This document shows positions 42,021 through 54,101 of a DNA stretch of 64,000 nt, piece by piece. Source of the stretch: Exophiala sp. HKRS030 (lineage: Eukaryota; Ascomycota; Eurotiomycetes; Chaetothyriales; Herpotrichiellaceae). How positions within the stretch are numbered: position 1 is the first letter of the stretch; each line of letters begins with the position of its first letter. Position numbers and translations under genes: made by a program. Where the stretch lies: the NCBI GenBank assembly GCA_023897205.1, contig JAHWDD010000007.1, positions 1,178,001-1,242,000 on the forward strand, read 5' to 3'. A model generated the notes under the pieces. That model had not been told where the DNA came from, searched no databases, and was given only the letters and a program-made list of their open reading frames with translations.

Positions 42021-44027
42021 TGCCCAAAAGATCCACACAACCTAATGTTATTGTTCTGGCTTGATTATGTCTATTTTGGAATGCAGGGCGCCTATCGATC
42101 GATAACCTTGGGTCGAGGTTGTTCATGGCAAGATTAATGCTGGTTCGCTCTATCTTCAGCCACCTCTAGAGAAATTGAAAAGGACTCGGACATTGCTTTT
42201 TGCTCCAGAGAAGAACCGCCGTGTCGATGCGACCCGAAAATGACCCAAACTTGAAGCATAAAGACATTCTTGTTAGGTCGTTGATGGATTCGAGCTGAGT
42301 CTCGAATCAGATGATGTCAACCGCGGCAGAACACATGTGTATATACCTATAAACCCTTCACGGTCATATCGCTTGTATCTATCGTGAATAATCTGACTGT
42401 GCTTTTGGTGCAATTGGGGCCAGATCGAGGTCTCTGCCAGCGCAATATTATATGTAACATGAACATCAACCGCGATTGGGGCAAGACTGGCTCACACATG
42501 TTTGGGGGCGGACCCAAGCTACCTCGAAAGATTGGTTCAGGTTTCTTTGCAACAAAACCACCTGCTGAGGCCGTTGACCATGTGCTGACAATCGCTGCAG
42601 GCCAGCACGGGTTTAGTATCTGGGGATGCAGCAGATATAAGAAGCAATTGCGCGCGACCGAATGGTTTTGCATGTACATGAAGAGCTCGATGCCATTGTC
42701 ACCGACTCACCCACTGCTACAATGCATATCTTGAGCAGCACGAGGATGATCTGACATCAATGCACATGCACTTAAGATATTGCTCCGCCGACCCAGAGAA
42801 ATATCAGGCCAGTGGGACCTCACCAAGTCGGCGTCCAGATCCAGACAGAGGCTCTAACCAAGGCATATCATCGGCCTCAACCGATTCGTGTATGGAAGCG
42901 ACCGATGGGCTTTAGTAGAGTGGCTCGAAAACAGCTCAACGATAGCCATGGTCAATATCTCTGAGTTTGCTGTTTCTATCAACACGAGTCTTGAGATACT
43001 TCCAGGACTGGCCGAGGCACGTCATCTAGCATTACCAGTGACCACCCCCCGAACCAGGACGATCTTGAGCTACTATAAAGTACCCCCCGCTCTTTTAGCC
43101 CCGACCTTGGACAATACCGGCTTCTCAAGGCTCCGATACCCCCTGCTCTCTTCCTGAAGACTGCACACAGCGTGTAATGATATTCGACAGCTATTCTCGC
43201 ATCCTTGGAGTATCTTCACTTGAGGACGGAGGTTTGGAAACGATTCGTATGCGCTTCCTCACTTCGGTCGTTCGAAATCCTCCATAGCTGCCAATACGCA
43301 CAGTTCATCTCGTGAAGGAAGGCCGCCTAAATCTTGCTCGAAATCGAAGTCCCCACTGGGGGGTTGAGCCAGCGTTGTTTACGATATCATCTAGTAAGTG
43401 AAACCTTTGTAACCTCTTCTTTTTTGTTTCCACCCCCATTCTGCGACGTTATTGACTTCGATGGCGCCGGTTGTTGGTAATCGACGTGCATCATAAGCCT
43501 CCTCTCATCACACTTGTCAGACCACCGAAACCAATGGACTTCCAGCTAATTGCATGACTCAGGCCTTACTCATCGCACAAGGTGAAGGCCCTGAGCATTT
43601 TCTTCGATTTCCATCAGGCTGTGACGCTCGCAAAGAGCCCGCCAGGCACTCCTGCTCAAGTGACCAGGCCGTCTTTAGCTGCTAGCAAGCCTACTCGAGA
43701 CCCGTCCACACCAACAAGTCATTCATTTTCGTATCGCGGAGATAGCCAGATTCACCATCACGGAAAGCAAGCAGCCTTCCCGCCGACCCACCACTGTCAT
43801 TCCCACGAAGGCACACCTGGCCAATGGTCCCCTTGTGGGTGACAGATCGATCCAGCCTGTCGTGCCCGAAGGGTCCGTGGAAGCCTTTGCGCAGGCTCTG
43901 CGCCTGCTGGCCGCGGCCAGCCTTTGTGACCGCGTCCGCTGAATGGGGCCTGTGGTAGGGGTGTTTTCGGGCCTTGGGCTGATTGATGAGCTCCGGGCTT
44001 CCAGAGTCCACTACCTCAATCTGAGTG
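42021..44027. other. Two-kilobase region upstream of the WHI2-like gene
   Basis: No supported gene. The last 600 bp may be the leader of the WHI2-like gene: a possible GTAAGTGAAACC donor at about 43,394 lies well upstream of its ATG, and long leaders occur in fungal regulatory genes. Frames up to 156 codons on the minus strand (43,691-44,161) overlap the WHI2-like start and have no domain. No other structure found. Confidence 0.3.
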
Positions 44028-46741
44028 ATGACGGACCCACACTCGAGGTTTACATCTGATGGCAGTATCACTGTTTCGGATACGACTAATACCAACTTGA
44101 TTTCCCCAGCCATCTCCATTTCTTCAGCGCCAGATAGGCGTCGCACGGGCGCCAGTGCCACCGCCAGTAGCCCTGCACTCCCGCCTGGAGCAAGTTTTAA
44201 AGCTACTAATCATTACAGTACAGCAGCCCGTCCAGAAGTGTCGTCAACCATCACTGACCGGAGCGCCGAGCCTGCTGACACCGCTAATTCTTCCCCAGAC
44301 ACACGACCTGTCTTCCTTCACGACCAGGATCAAGACTACCCGACCATCACTGTACATGATCCTGACTTCCGACCCCTTGCTCCTTCTGATATCGATGCAT
44401 CTGCTGCAACTAGCGATACCCTAGGCTTCTCAGGCCTTGGATCTCAGCTCTGGACCGCCCCTTCTCGGCGTACCCTTGACTTTGCACCTCAACCAATATA
44501 TGAACCGACAGGGGAGTTACTGCACGAACATACTCATACATTTGATGAATTTGATACACCCTCCCTTTCAGAATTTACAACTGCACTCTCCACATCGCCG
44601 GTTTATCCGTCACAGCCGATCACGACAGCGGTTGGAACAAGTAGGGCTCCCAATGCTACTGGCGTGGTAGCAACTTTTATTCAGCCATCGCTTCCTCGAT
44701 CAGCTCTGAAGCGAAAATCAAGCTCGAACACGACAACTCCGGTCGCCGATAAGAAGGTCCGGGTTTCGTCTGAGCCGATAGCTGCGTTGGGTGTTGACTC
44801 TGCTGTCACAAACCCTCATTCTATCAATTTTGAGCGAATGTCAGGCGTCGGCCTAACATCACCTGATGAAGGATCTACCTCCTCAGATCTTCCGACTGGT
44901 TCCCGGCAGATCCTGACGACAGGTACTTCTTCCGGCCAACGGAGAGCACGGCAGTCATCAGAGTCGACTGCGCGACCATCTTTGAATCCATTGAACCCAT
45001 CCCAGACGTCAACTAGACAAAGGCAGAGTAGCAACCGACCACCCGCAGCTCATCCACCTTCGATCCTACCGCCGGAGAAAGTCTTTCCTATCCAAATAGG
45101 ATCAGAGCTATTCAGGCTATCTGGAGCATCTATTTCATCGGATGGTGCGTCCGTCACTGCTTCTGACCATGATATTGGAACCCGCTAACTCCCTGGTGTA
45201 GCACCGTCCTACTTCACACAGTTCTTCGAGGAACAGATCAGGCAGAATGAGGAGTCTGGAGGTGTTAGAACACTCTACATCGATCGAGATCCTGCTACCT
45301 TTCGAGATGTCGCGCGTCATTTACAAGGTCGGACAAATTTCAAGGTCACTGCACAGTATTGACTGATTAACAGGTTACCATGTCAAACCCGTGGACGGCA
45401 CTCATTTTGTAAAATTGTTTGCAGACGCGCAGTTCTACAGCTGTAAGTCGTTCGGAGACACCAACTGTGTCAACTAACCCTATCTCAGTGCCACGTCTAA
45501 TCGATCAATTATTCGAATCCGAGATCTACATTCAGATAGGAGAGCGACATTTTCAAATACCTAAAGACATTTTCTCCGAACCAGGAAACTCACCCAACTT
45601 CTTCTCACTGGGGTTTGCGGTTTTCTTTTCAACTCCCGGAGAAGTCTTCCCTGGGCTCGATAGGCGTGGCCTACTTCGACCACCATCCATCACACCCCCG
45701 TATGTCCCAGGTCGGTCTGCCGATATCTTCGCGGAACTTCTGCATCTTCTACGTGGCTATCCACTCCACATCAGAAACGAAGTCCACCGAGCCGAATTAC
45801 TGCGTGACTGTCGATACTTCCACCTACGCGGCCTCGAACAGAAAATCATCGCCCACGAGATCAGTTACAACTCGGAGAGACAAAAGCAGGAGATATGTTT
45901 GAGATTGGAGGATGTGAAACCATCCGGGGTATCATACACCAGCGACGATTCATCCGGAGAGAAAACTGTTGGGGAAGGATGGGTCTACTACGCCAGACCA
46001 TTTGTAGACGACACTTCTTACGAGATGGTCGTCGAGGTGGGCAGTGAGAGCACTGTTCTCGATTTGACCGACATGAGGGCCGACTTTCACGGCCTCGCCA
46101 AAGCCAGAGTATCTTCCTTGTTCCAGGTCGTGGCCAACAAGATGAATCTACCTACGAATGCGCCGTTGGGGTTGATGATGCTGTCCGGGGGCCGTTCGTC
46201 ACAGTCGGCCAGCCCGGGGCACACGCCACTCAGTGAAGACCGGGTCAAGGTCCGCTTCGAACCTGCAACGGACATCACTTTGGATGGAGAGCCGTACACG
46301 ATCGACTGGGACAGCGTAGCCGGACAGATCATGCAGCATGGTCCGTCCGTTGCGCCTACCGAGTCCGAGTCCGAATCAGACATCATGAGCGAAGGAGCGC
46401 CATCGAACAAAGCAGCCGCCGCCACACAGCAGCGACGTCCCCAGACCCGACAAACTCAACCTGGTCCGACAGTTCAAGGGGCTGGTGGCACCAGATCCCT
46501 ACCGGTGCCACCCATTCAGACAGGTCGATTGGCCGAACCTTCGACCAAGAAGAGAAAAAGACAAAGCAGCCAAGGCGATCTTGGAGAATGGACGATCAGG
46601 ACGGGTCAGTGGCGCTTGCGAGTCCAACCTAGTCAGCATGACACTATAAGGGGAGGATACGAGATGGTTTTTGTCGGCGTAAAGATTGATGCCTACTCGA
46701 CCGAAAGGGCACGTAACGCCAGACGTGCTTTTTTGAATTGA
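44028..46741 (+). CDS. WHI2: BTB/POZ (KCTD-like) protein resembling Whi2 growth regulator
   Basis: Four exons: 44028-45144, 45202-45327, 45374-45442 and 45489-46741. Introns of 57, 46 and 46 nt all splice in frame; 854 residues. A TGA lies directly upstream in frame, so the ATG at 44028 is the earliest start unless there is an untranslated exon. The first ~340 residues are disordered and Ser/Thr/Pro-rich. Two tandem BTB/tetramerisation-type units follow: FPIQIGSELFRLSGASISSD ... IDRDPATFRDVARHLQGYHV ... FVKLFADAQFYSLPRLIDQL, then IYIQIGERHFQIPKDIFS ... LLHLLRGYPLHIR ... LLRDCRYFHLRGLEQKI. Yeast Whi2 has this unit and supports Psr phosphatases in stress response and growth arrest. The C-terminus has a basic stretch (KKRKRQSSQ). 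The Whi2 link is my best reading; BTB itself is secure. Confidence 0.75.
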
Positions 46742-49700
46742 ACAGCCGGAGTAGTACTTGAGAGACTCGCACCACGCAACTTTACAGTCCTGCCCTCGCC
46801 ACCAATACCTTGCAAAGAGTATCCCAACATTGAAAATTGGAACGTGTCGACTACGCAGAGAAGAACTAATTCCCCTCCGGTCCATTCAAGCATCGCATGT
46901 CATCCTCACAATCACATTGAGAATATTGGATGGATTGATGGTCCAAAGTTAACGACGAAACGGCCTTGACTCGTCTAGAAAATTGCATGGCGAATTTTCG
47001 AAATGTTGCATGCAAGCTTTGTGCTTCACGGTTCAGCGATTTGTTTTTCTTCCGACCTTGTTCTTTTGGGGGACACGGCGCTACTGAAAACGAATGGGCA
47101 TGTCAGGTGGTTTGGCTGCCAGTTTGTTCAAATGGGAACAGTGAAACCCGATGCTGAGGTTGTCCAACATGCTGTATTCGTCGGCCGTCAATGTCAATAT
47201 ATGTGCACGTCAAAAACCATGCCGCCTTTGGATAGTACAAGAATTGGGTTTTTGACTCCAGAAGTAAAAAAAAAAAGACTCAAATGGTGATCCAAGTTGT
47301 CCTTGGTCTGTTTGGTCAGTGACCGACACCCTTGCATTCAGGGTCATGATTAAGCAGGCTCCATCATGATCTACTATATATCTCCGCGGATTGTGTGTTT
47401 GACAGACGAAGAAATCCCCCTTGTCAGGTGGTTGATACACTCGTACTCGCCGGTACAGTCGTCTTCTCGTGACCACCCCTCCTACGAGGGGCAAAAAGTA
47501 AATAACGTAAAAAGAAATGAAAAGAAAGGTATTTGGTTCGTCGCTCGATTGGTCAGCTGCAGAAGGGATTATTGTTGCAAAGTGGTCGATACAGTCAGCC
47601 TACTTATCTGACCGAGCTGTTCACCTTTGTCTGTTGACGGAGTCCTACAAATTTACCAACTGTAGGGCCAGTCTATCTGAAGATATGCGGAAAGAGTACG
47701 CTACTACCGGAAAAGACCTCTTGCATGGGACGTCAATACAGGTAGTCTCGTATGTTGGTCAAGGTAGTCCCAAATCATCATCAGAGAGCTCGCACCTCCT
47801 CGACGACTCGTCCCTCTGTCCCACCACCCTCGTATAGTCTGTCTCTGTGTGAGGCAATGACGTTGTTGACATGTCGACTCCAGGGTTGAAATCTTGATTT
47901 CTTGGGAACCATTTACCAAGACTTTTTTCAAAATAAGCAGAGTAATCTAGAAACTTGACATGCCCATGCGTCGTTACCTGCTTCGGGGTTGTCTCCATGT
48001 TCCTATCTCGGTAGCAGTCGAGACTCCAAAGGAAGTGAGTGGCAACGACGTCGGTGGTATACGAACGGCTTGGCTGGCTTGCCACAATACCACCTCCACC
48101 TCATCCTCATCCTCACAGGAAGTAATGGCGCAAATATACCTTTCACAGAGCGCGAACGAGAAAAGTACAATACCTGATGCCGGCTTGAGCGGCCTCTTCA
48201 AAAGTAAATCGACTGAAATAGGCACCTTGCTAGGAAAGAGTGGTAGCAAAGGGGCAGAGGGCGCGTACAAGACATTGAAGCCCAACAATCCCGAAAAAGA
48301 GACAAACGAAAAGGCCGGAGGCGAGGCAAGACAAGACCGGTAAAGGAATGTACAGTAACACTCATCGGTGATACTGTAGATACCGGCGAGGGGTGGCACT
48401 GTGACAGTGAACACAATACAAAACCTACCGGAACCATGTGCACCAAAGAAAAAAGACGAGTCCCAAGGTGAGAGGTGTGTGTGGATGATATAATCATAAC
48501 AATCCAAGAATTACCGGAAAAAAGGACTCGTATTGAGTCCTTCTCAGGGGACTGGATGACGGACCTATGGTGTTTCAACTGCTTTAACTGTTCATGTCCA
48601 AGGTCAAAGAATCGCTTCGCTCGTGGACGACTGACGAGGCTGCATATGATGCGAAGGTGGATCCAATGCTCGTTCCCTTTATCATTTCGACCTGTATGCA
48701 TGTCTTCTTCAGCAAGTAGCTACTTAATCGTCTATAGGATTCCGCATTCGGCCTAGAAAAGACCAACAGGCTACGGCCGAGACCGTGGTGTGCAGGGATC
48801 AGAATCCTGTTTTTTTGTTGGGGACCTTTCATATCGTAAGCGCGGTATCTGTACTCCGCGTTCGTACTCGTGATGGTAAAACCCATGCCCTGACTGAACT
48901 CCTCCGCGGGGTCCCGAAGACGAGGTTAAAAGAGGTGGTTATACCAGAGCCTGACCTAGCTGTACAGTGCTCGTCGGACTTCGGATCAATAGATCCACAA
49001 TCGACCATATCCAGACACGACACTGTGTCTTTTTAGGTCACTATCGTGTGACTGTTTGCATGAAGAACCCTAGTATTACAATCCCTAGTTCTTGACCTTG
49101 AGAGGTTTCGCAAAGGCAATATTCGCAGCCATGAGCAGCTGATTCCCCTCGTGACATACCTTGAGATTGTCCCGCCAGACATGTTCGGCCGAAAAAATCA
49201 ACAGGAGCACCAATGGTAATGAAACCGATGTTGATAATCATGATTCATAAATAATAAATACCAAGATCACTTGTCAAAGAGGCTGGACCAGGAGCTTGGA
49301 CTTCGAGTAATTGTTAAGATTAATCAATACGGGTCCCTACCAGGTGCTCGCTCAGCACCGACCGAGGCCGAATCAAATTGTGCTTCATGGAAGAATCCTT
49401 CTTACTCGTTATTCAGAGTCGAACATCGGAGTTTGGCCGTGTAGTAGTCTTTCTTCCGAGGTAGAATATCCACCAAGAGAACCACTTGCAGCTATAAGAT
49501 GTCCAACATGAGCTAGATGAGCTGTCGCCACCTGACGGTGGTGCATAGCCGAACGACTAAGTACCCCAGGCTTGCCTAGTGGTTCGAAGCGACCTCATGT
49601 AATCAATGTAGTTTGTATCTGGAAGTTGCTCGGAAACAGGGGCTTGTAGACCGAGGGATTGACTTGTTGAACTCGGTGCACCAGTTAACCTCAAATGCCA

Positions 49701-49762
49701 AAGCCAGCCGTTGGATCAGCATTTCGAAACGGCCTTTTGCTGTCAATTGCTGGGCCGGAGTG
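46742..49762. other. Three-kilobase region with at most one small hypothetical gene
   Basis: Convergent 3' flanks of the WHI2-like and DBP6 genes. Apart from the doubtful 72-residue frame at 48,125, I find no coding sequence, tRNA or transposon. It contains a run of 12 A at about 47,265-47,276. Confidence 0.3.
48125..48343 (+). CDS. Possible small hypothetical protein
   Basis: A 72-residue hydrophilic frame starting MAQIYLSQSANEKSTIPDAG, with two LF/LL-KS segments (GLFKSKSTE, LLGKSGSKG) and a Lys/Glu-rich end. Its composition is more protein-like than other frames nearby. No family is recognised, and a longer frame on the opposite strand overlaps it. Listed only as a candidate. Confidence 0.2.
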   Translation: MAQIYLSQSANEKSTIPDAGLSGLFKSKSTEIGTLLGKSGSKGAEGAYKTLKPNNPEKETNEKAGGEARQDR

Positions 49763-52231
49763 CTAAGATCCCCGTGCTTCCGTGCCCAATTTCGTCAGAG
49801 CTACATCGTACTCCTGCTTCATTGTATCAGTGGCCACCTGAATGATTAAGCGCCTGATTTTGCTGCTTCTCTGTAGTTGATGATCATCGCCAGTGGTACT
49901 GGATTTCAGGCCCTTTCCCCCTATTTCACGCCAGAACCAGGCGCCTTCTCGATGCTCAACAATGGTCCATGCTTGGCCTTGTTTCCCTGCCCGAGCTGTC
50001 CGCCCGACACGGTGAACATAAGTCGACGGACTGGTCGGCACATCGTAGGAAATAACATGCTCAAGACCTGGTACGTCTAAACCACGTGAAGCTCGGTCGG
50101 TGCAGACCAGGACGAGGACTTTGGATCTTCTAAACAAAGATAGCGCACGGCGTGATGAAGCTGATGAAGCTGTACTCCTTGTCAACGTGGATATACGAGA
50201 GGCGAGATCTGGCCACAGGAGTGACAGCAGTCTAGACAGCCTATTTGCTGAAGCTGTCGATCTTGTGAAGACAAGTGCACGAGGTGTCTTGTCGCTGATC
50301 GTAAGCTCATTCTGGTTCTTTCGCTGTTTTGGAGGCTTGTGGCTACCTTGGTCAGGCCCGTCAGACTCATCACTGCTCGTACTATCAGTCACTGAAGACT
50401 CAGATGAGCTAGTAGCAGATGATGACTCCGAATCTGAGGTTGTATCCGAATCCGAATCTGAGCTGGAGTCTGACTCTGAAGTTGAATCATCTTTAGAAGA
50501 GCCACCTTTAGTGTGTTGATTTTTTTGGGCTGGTAGAATCCCAATTTCATCCTTGAGTAACGTAAGCAGGTATAAAGGCTTCTCAGAGCCGTCAGGCACG
50601 GGGACTGCTGTCTCAATCAGAGACGGCGGCAAGTGGAAAGCATCTTCGCCGATTTCTGTAACAAGACCAGCGTCGTTGGGAGACGTTTCGCCAGCAGTCG
50701 ATTGCGGACCCTCCAGTTGGGAAGAACCTCTTAGGACTATCAACTTTGGATTACGCAAACCTAAAGCATTGAGCTTGGAGACGTCGCGCGTCATCGTTGC
50801 AGAAAGCAGTACTTTCGTGACCCTTCGTTGTGGAGGGTCCATTCGCATAGACTCGAGAAGCACATCCCTCTCTCGTGTGGCTGCTCGTGATTCCAGAGCA
50901 GGAGATACTGCGTCAATCCACTCCTGATAGCTTTCGTTCAATAGTCGATCAGCTTCATCCACTACTAACCACTTCACATAATCGAGATTAAAGCCAGGAG
51001 TATTTTTGAGGTGTTCGACAAGACGACCAGGAGTAGTTATTAGTACATCCGCTTTGGACTTGTAGCGAGTGACATAGCCAAGTGAGTAAAGAGACTCTTC
51101 TGTCTGCACCTTTCGTAACAGGCTTTCGAATGAAGTTGTAGACCAGTCAACCTTGGCTTGCAGCCCCCTCTGGAATGCTTCCATATCGTAGACCATTTGT
51201 TCCTCCACAAGAAGTTGCTGCTCCTCCCGGAGAGTCTTGCTGCCTACAGCAGTGGCTATAGTGAGAGAACTTCCAGCGGCACAAATTTCGCACAGCTCGC
51301 GTACTTGTTTCACGAGTTCTCTTGTGGGAACCACAATCACTGCCCTCAGCTTTGTGCCGACCACACTTCTCAGACTAGAGATAATTGGCAGCACGTATGC
51401 CAATGTCTTCCCAGAGCCAGTGGCGGCTGATACACAGACATCGCCAGGGTACTGACTTGGGCCTTCCAGTAACAAAGGCACCACACTTGCTTGTACAGGG
51501 AAGGCCTCTTCGATGTTGACCTTTTTCAGGTTTTCAAGTAGGTCACTGGACACTCCGAGTGACTCGAAAGTGGCAGTGGAGACGAGCGGAACAGTTGTAG
51601 GGGATTGTTGCCAGGCAGGAAGTGTAGAATATGTTGGTTTCTCAGGAACCGTGTCAACCTGTTCGGGTTGAGGTATCGGCTCCAGGCCGTGCAGCTCAGT
51701 CGTCGGTTCTCTGGAGATTAGATCATCTTGTTTGAAATCCTTGTTCTCCAGCTGTTTAGCTTTTGCAAACTTCGAAAGAACAGAGGAGCGCCGCCGGTCT
51801 AGCTCTTCCTCAGAATCGCCGTTTCCTCCTTCAATTTGTGCAGTTTTCGACTTTTCTCTTCTCTTGTCTTTGCGCTTCGCCGATTCCGTTACAGAGTCAT
51901 CGCGACTTATGGCTTCTTTTGTTTTTGACTTTGCCTTCTTTGTCTTGACAGCAATTTCGTCCGAGACATGTTTGGTAACCCGATGCTTGTCAATCACATT
52001 CTTCGAGTCTGATTCCGGACTTCCATTCGTAGCAATTACATTCTCAGTCTCGGGATCTGTTGGGTGAGAAGTTTCTAGAGGTTCGGATTTCGTGGCAGTC
52101 TTTATCTTCTTGCTTTTCTTGTTGCCCGATAGCGCCTCGGGATCTCGCTTGCGCTTCTCGAGTACTGGGGGAGGATTGGAGACATGGCCGCTTTTCGCTG
52201 GCGGCACATATCGGGCATAGAAATTAGACAT
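49763..52231 (-). CDS. DBP6: DEAD-box ATP-dependent RNA helicase, DBP6/DDX51-like
   Basis: Single exon, 822 residues. The N-terminal ~220 residues are lysine-rich and acidic (KRKRDPEALSGNKKSKKIKT). Helicase motifs in order: an upstream Phe and Q-motif region (LKKVNIEEAFPVQASVVPLL), motif I AATGSGKTLAY, Ia VVPTRELVKQV, Ib TTPGRLVEHL, II VVDEADRLL, III LSATMT, IV ALVFTRS, V TDRASRGLDVPG and VI VHRVGRTARAG. A long Ser/Asp-rich insert (SDSSSDSDSDTTSDSES and onward, about residues 600-655) splits the region between motifs III and IV. Dbp6/DDX51 acts in early 60S ribosomal assembly in the nucleolus, and this low-complexity insert fits that subfamily. Head-to-head with SPT14. Confidence 0.9.
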   Translation of the reverse strand: MSNFYARYVPPAKSGHVSNPPPVLEKRKRDPEALSGNKKSKKIKTATKSEPLETSHPTDPETENVIATNGSPESDSKNVIDKHRVTKHVSDEIAVKTKKAKSKTKEAISRDDSVTESAKRKDKRREKSKTAQIEGGNGDSEEELDRRRSSVLSKFAKAKQLENKDFKQDDLISREPTTELHGLEPIPQPEQVDTVPEKPTYSTLPAWQQSPTTVPLVSTATFESLGVSSDLLENLKKVNIEEAFPVQASVVPLLLEGPSQYPGDVCVSAATGSGKTLAYVLPIISSLRSVVGTKLRAVIVVPTRELVKQVRELCEICAAGSSLTIATAVGSKTLREEQQLLVEEQMVYDMEAFQRGLQAKVDWSTTSFESLLRKVQTEESLYSLGYVTRYKSKADVLITTPGRLVEHLKNTPGFNLDYVKWLVVDEADRLLNESYQEWIDAVSPALESRAATRERDVLLESMRMDPPQRRVTKVLLSATMTRDVSKLNALGLRNPKLIVLRGSSQLEGPQSTAGETSPNDAGLVTEIGEDAFHLPPSLIETAVPVPDGSEKPLYLLTLLKDEIGILPAQKNQHTKGGSSKDDSTSESDSSSDSDSDTTSDSESSSATSSSESSVTDSTSSDESDGPDQGSHKPPKQRKNQNELTISDKTPRALVFTRSTASANRLSRLLSLLWPDLASRISTLTRSTASSASSRRALSLFRRSKVLVLVCTDRASRGLDVPGLEHVISYDVPTSPSTYVHRVGRTARAGKQGQAWTIVEHREGAWFWREIGGKGLKSSTTGDDHQLQRSSKIRRLIIQVATDTMKQEYDVALTKLGTEARGS

Positions 52232-52586
52232 CTGGCGTCATGCGGAACACTTCTCACTTATAAGATAGGGAGAAGTCTGAATGAGTCCCGCGGCCCGTAC
52301 CAGTATCTGTCTTCAGTACCGCTGGTGTTGGTCTTGAAGTCACCAAAAAAGTTTCCCAGAGCCGGGAATAGAACCGGCAAAATTATTCACCGCCCGCTGA
52401 ACCTGGAAACTACACCGCCAATGCTCGTCGCTCCTTTTAACGCGGAACATCAAGACATGTGTCGAATTACTATCACCTACTAGGCATGTACTACGCAGCA
52501 TTATATCATCAAGGAATCTAGAACAGTAATACAAGCAACATGAGTCACTTGGGTTTACTCAACAATAACCTCACCCTTCCGTCGAA
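52232..52586. promoter_or_regulatory. Bidirectional promoter DBP6 / SPT14
   Basis: 355 bp between two divergent ATGs. No coding sequence. The SPT14 side is AC/TC-rich (AACAATAACCTCACCCTTCC) immediately before the ATG. Confidence 0.35.
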
Positions 52587-54089
52587 ATGCCTTACAATAT
52601 TGCCATGGTCAGCGACTTCTTCTTCCCTCAACCAGGGGGAGTGGAAAGTCACATATATCAACTATCAACCAAGCTAATCGATCGAGGTCACAAAGTCGTG
52701 ATCATTACGCATGCCTACAAGGGTCGTACTGGAATTCACTACCTCACCAATGGCCTGAAGGTCTATCATGTCCCCTTCTTTATCATCTACCGAGAGACGA
52801 CGATGCCCACCGTGTTCTCATTCTTCCCCATATTTCGCGATATTGTCATCAGGGAACAAATCGAGATTGTCCATGGCCATGGCAGCTTGAGTAGTCTCTG
52901 TCATGAAGCCATTCTGCATGCGCGAACCATGGGCTTACGAACAGTCTTTACTGATCACTCATTATTTGGCTTCGCAGATGCTGCATCAATTCTGACCAAT
53001 AAACTACTCAAATTTGCCCTGAGCGATGTCGACCATGTCATATGCGTCTCCCATACCTGCAAAGAGAACACCGTACTCCGCGCTTCTCTCGATCCCTTGA
53101 TGGTTTCCGTGATACCCAATGCGGTGGTGGCCGAGAACTTTCAACCTCGAAATTACGTCCCCAAGTCGGACGAAGTTAGTTATATGCGGCCCAGGCCCCT
53201 TCCACAACGGCTTGGGCCCGGTGATACGATTGTGATTGTCGTCATCTCTAGACTCTTTTACAACAAGGGTACTGACCTTCTGATCGCGGCTATACCGAGG
53301 ATTCTTGCAGTCCACCCGAATGTCCGCTTCATCATCGCCGGGTCCGGTCCCAAAGCCATCGATTTAGAACAAATGCTTGAGCGACAGATGCTTCAAGACA
53401 AGGTTGAACTCCTCGGCCCTGTTCGTCACGAGGAAGTGCGTGATGTCATGGTCAGAGGCCACATCTATCTCCACCCGAGTCTGACGGAGGCATTTGGCAC
53501 CGTTATTGTCGAGGCAGCCAGCTGTGGGCTATATGTGGTGTGCACCCGGGTGGGTGGCATCCCCGAGGTCCTGCCAGCCCATATGACGACTTTTGCAAAG
53601 CCGGAAGAAGACGATTTGGTCATGGCCACCGGCAAGGCCATCGCAGCACTTCGCTCGGGCAAGGTTAAAACGGAACGATTTCATGATCAAGTTAAGATGA
53701 TGTACTCGTGGACGGACGTCGCACTGAGAACGGAAAGAGTGTATGATGGCATCACGGGCGCCATCAGCGAACAGGAATTCTATGGTCAACAGGCAAGCGC
53801 AAATTGGAGTGCAACTCGAGGTCGATCGTATGCTTTGATTGACCGACTAAAACGGTACTACGGTTGTGGGATCTGGGCTGGTAAATTATTCTGCCTTTGT
53901 GTTATCATCGATTACCTGATATATTTCTTTCTGGAAATATGGGCACCTCGGGCGAGTATAGACATCGCTAGAAGTTGGCCACGGAAACCTTTTATCAACG
54001 ACAAGAACAAGCCCGTCGAGAACGGCTTACTTCGCAGAAGGGGGACCGATCTGATGGATCGTCGCAATGGAAGTCTTGTGATGGGTTGA
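52587..54089 (+). CDS. SPT14: GPI-GlcNAc transferase catalytic subunit (PIG-A/Gpi3)
   Basis: Single exon, 500 residues. It begins MPYNIAMVSDFFFPQPGGVE, the invariant start of PIG-A/Gpi3. It carries EIVHGHGSLSSLCHEAI and VFTDHSLFGFAD, plus the GT4 glycosyltransferase EX7E motif as EAFGTVIVEAASCG. A membrane anchor lies near the C-terminus (LFCLCVIIDYLIYFFLEIW, about residues 433-452). The enzyme transfers GlcNAc from UDP-GlcNAc to phosphatidylinositol at the cytosolic face of the ER, the first step of GPI-anchor synthesis, with Gpi1/2/15/19 and Eri1 as partners. Its stop codon is 12 bp from the stop of the convergent gene at 54102. Confidence 0.95.
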   Translation: MPYNIAMVSDFFFPQPGGVESHIYQLSTKLIDRGHKVVIITHAYKGRTGIHYLTNGLKVYHVPFFIIYRETTMPTVFSFFPIFRDIVIREQIEIVHGHGSLSSLCHEAILHARTMGLRTVFTDHSLFGFADAASILTNKLLKFALSDVDHVICVSHTCKENTVLRASLDPLMVSVIPNAVVAENFQPRNYVPKSDEVSYMRPRPLPQRLGPGDTIVIVVISRLFYNKGTDLLIAAIPRILAVHPNVRFIIAGSGPKAIDLEQMLERQMLQDKVELLGPVRHEEVRDVMVRGHIYLHPSLTEAFGTVIVEAASCGLYVVCTRVGGIPEVLPAHMTTFAKPEEDDLVMATGKAIAALRSGKVKTERFHDQVKMMYSWTDVALRTERVYDGITGAISEQEFYGQQASANWSATRGRSYALIDRLKRYYGCGIWAGKLFCLCVIIDYLIYFFLEIWAPRASIDIARSWPRKPFINDKNKPVENGLLRRRGTDLMDRRNGSLVMG

Positions 54090-54101
54090 GATCGATTCGG
54101 G

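Noticed and set aside
43691..44161. 156-codon minus-strand frame overlapping the WHI2-like start
   Set aside because: No domain, and it overlaps the N-terminal coding region of a well-supported gene.
47974..48507. 177-codon minus-strand frame in the 3 kb gap
   Set aside because: Cys/Phe/Ser-rich with no motif, overlapping another doubtful frame; composition resembles random intergenic sequence.
49540..49600. GGTTCGAAGCGACC as a tRNA B box
   Set aside because: No matching A box, acceptor stem or anticodon arm could be drawn around it.
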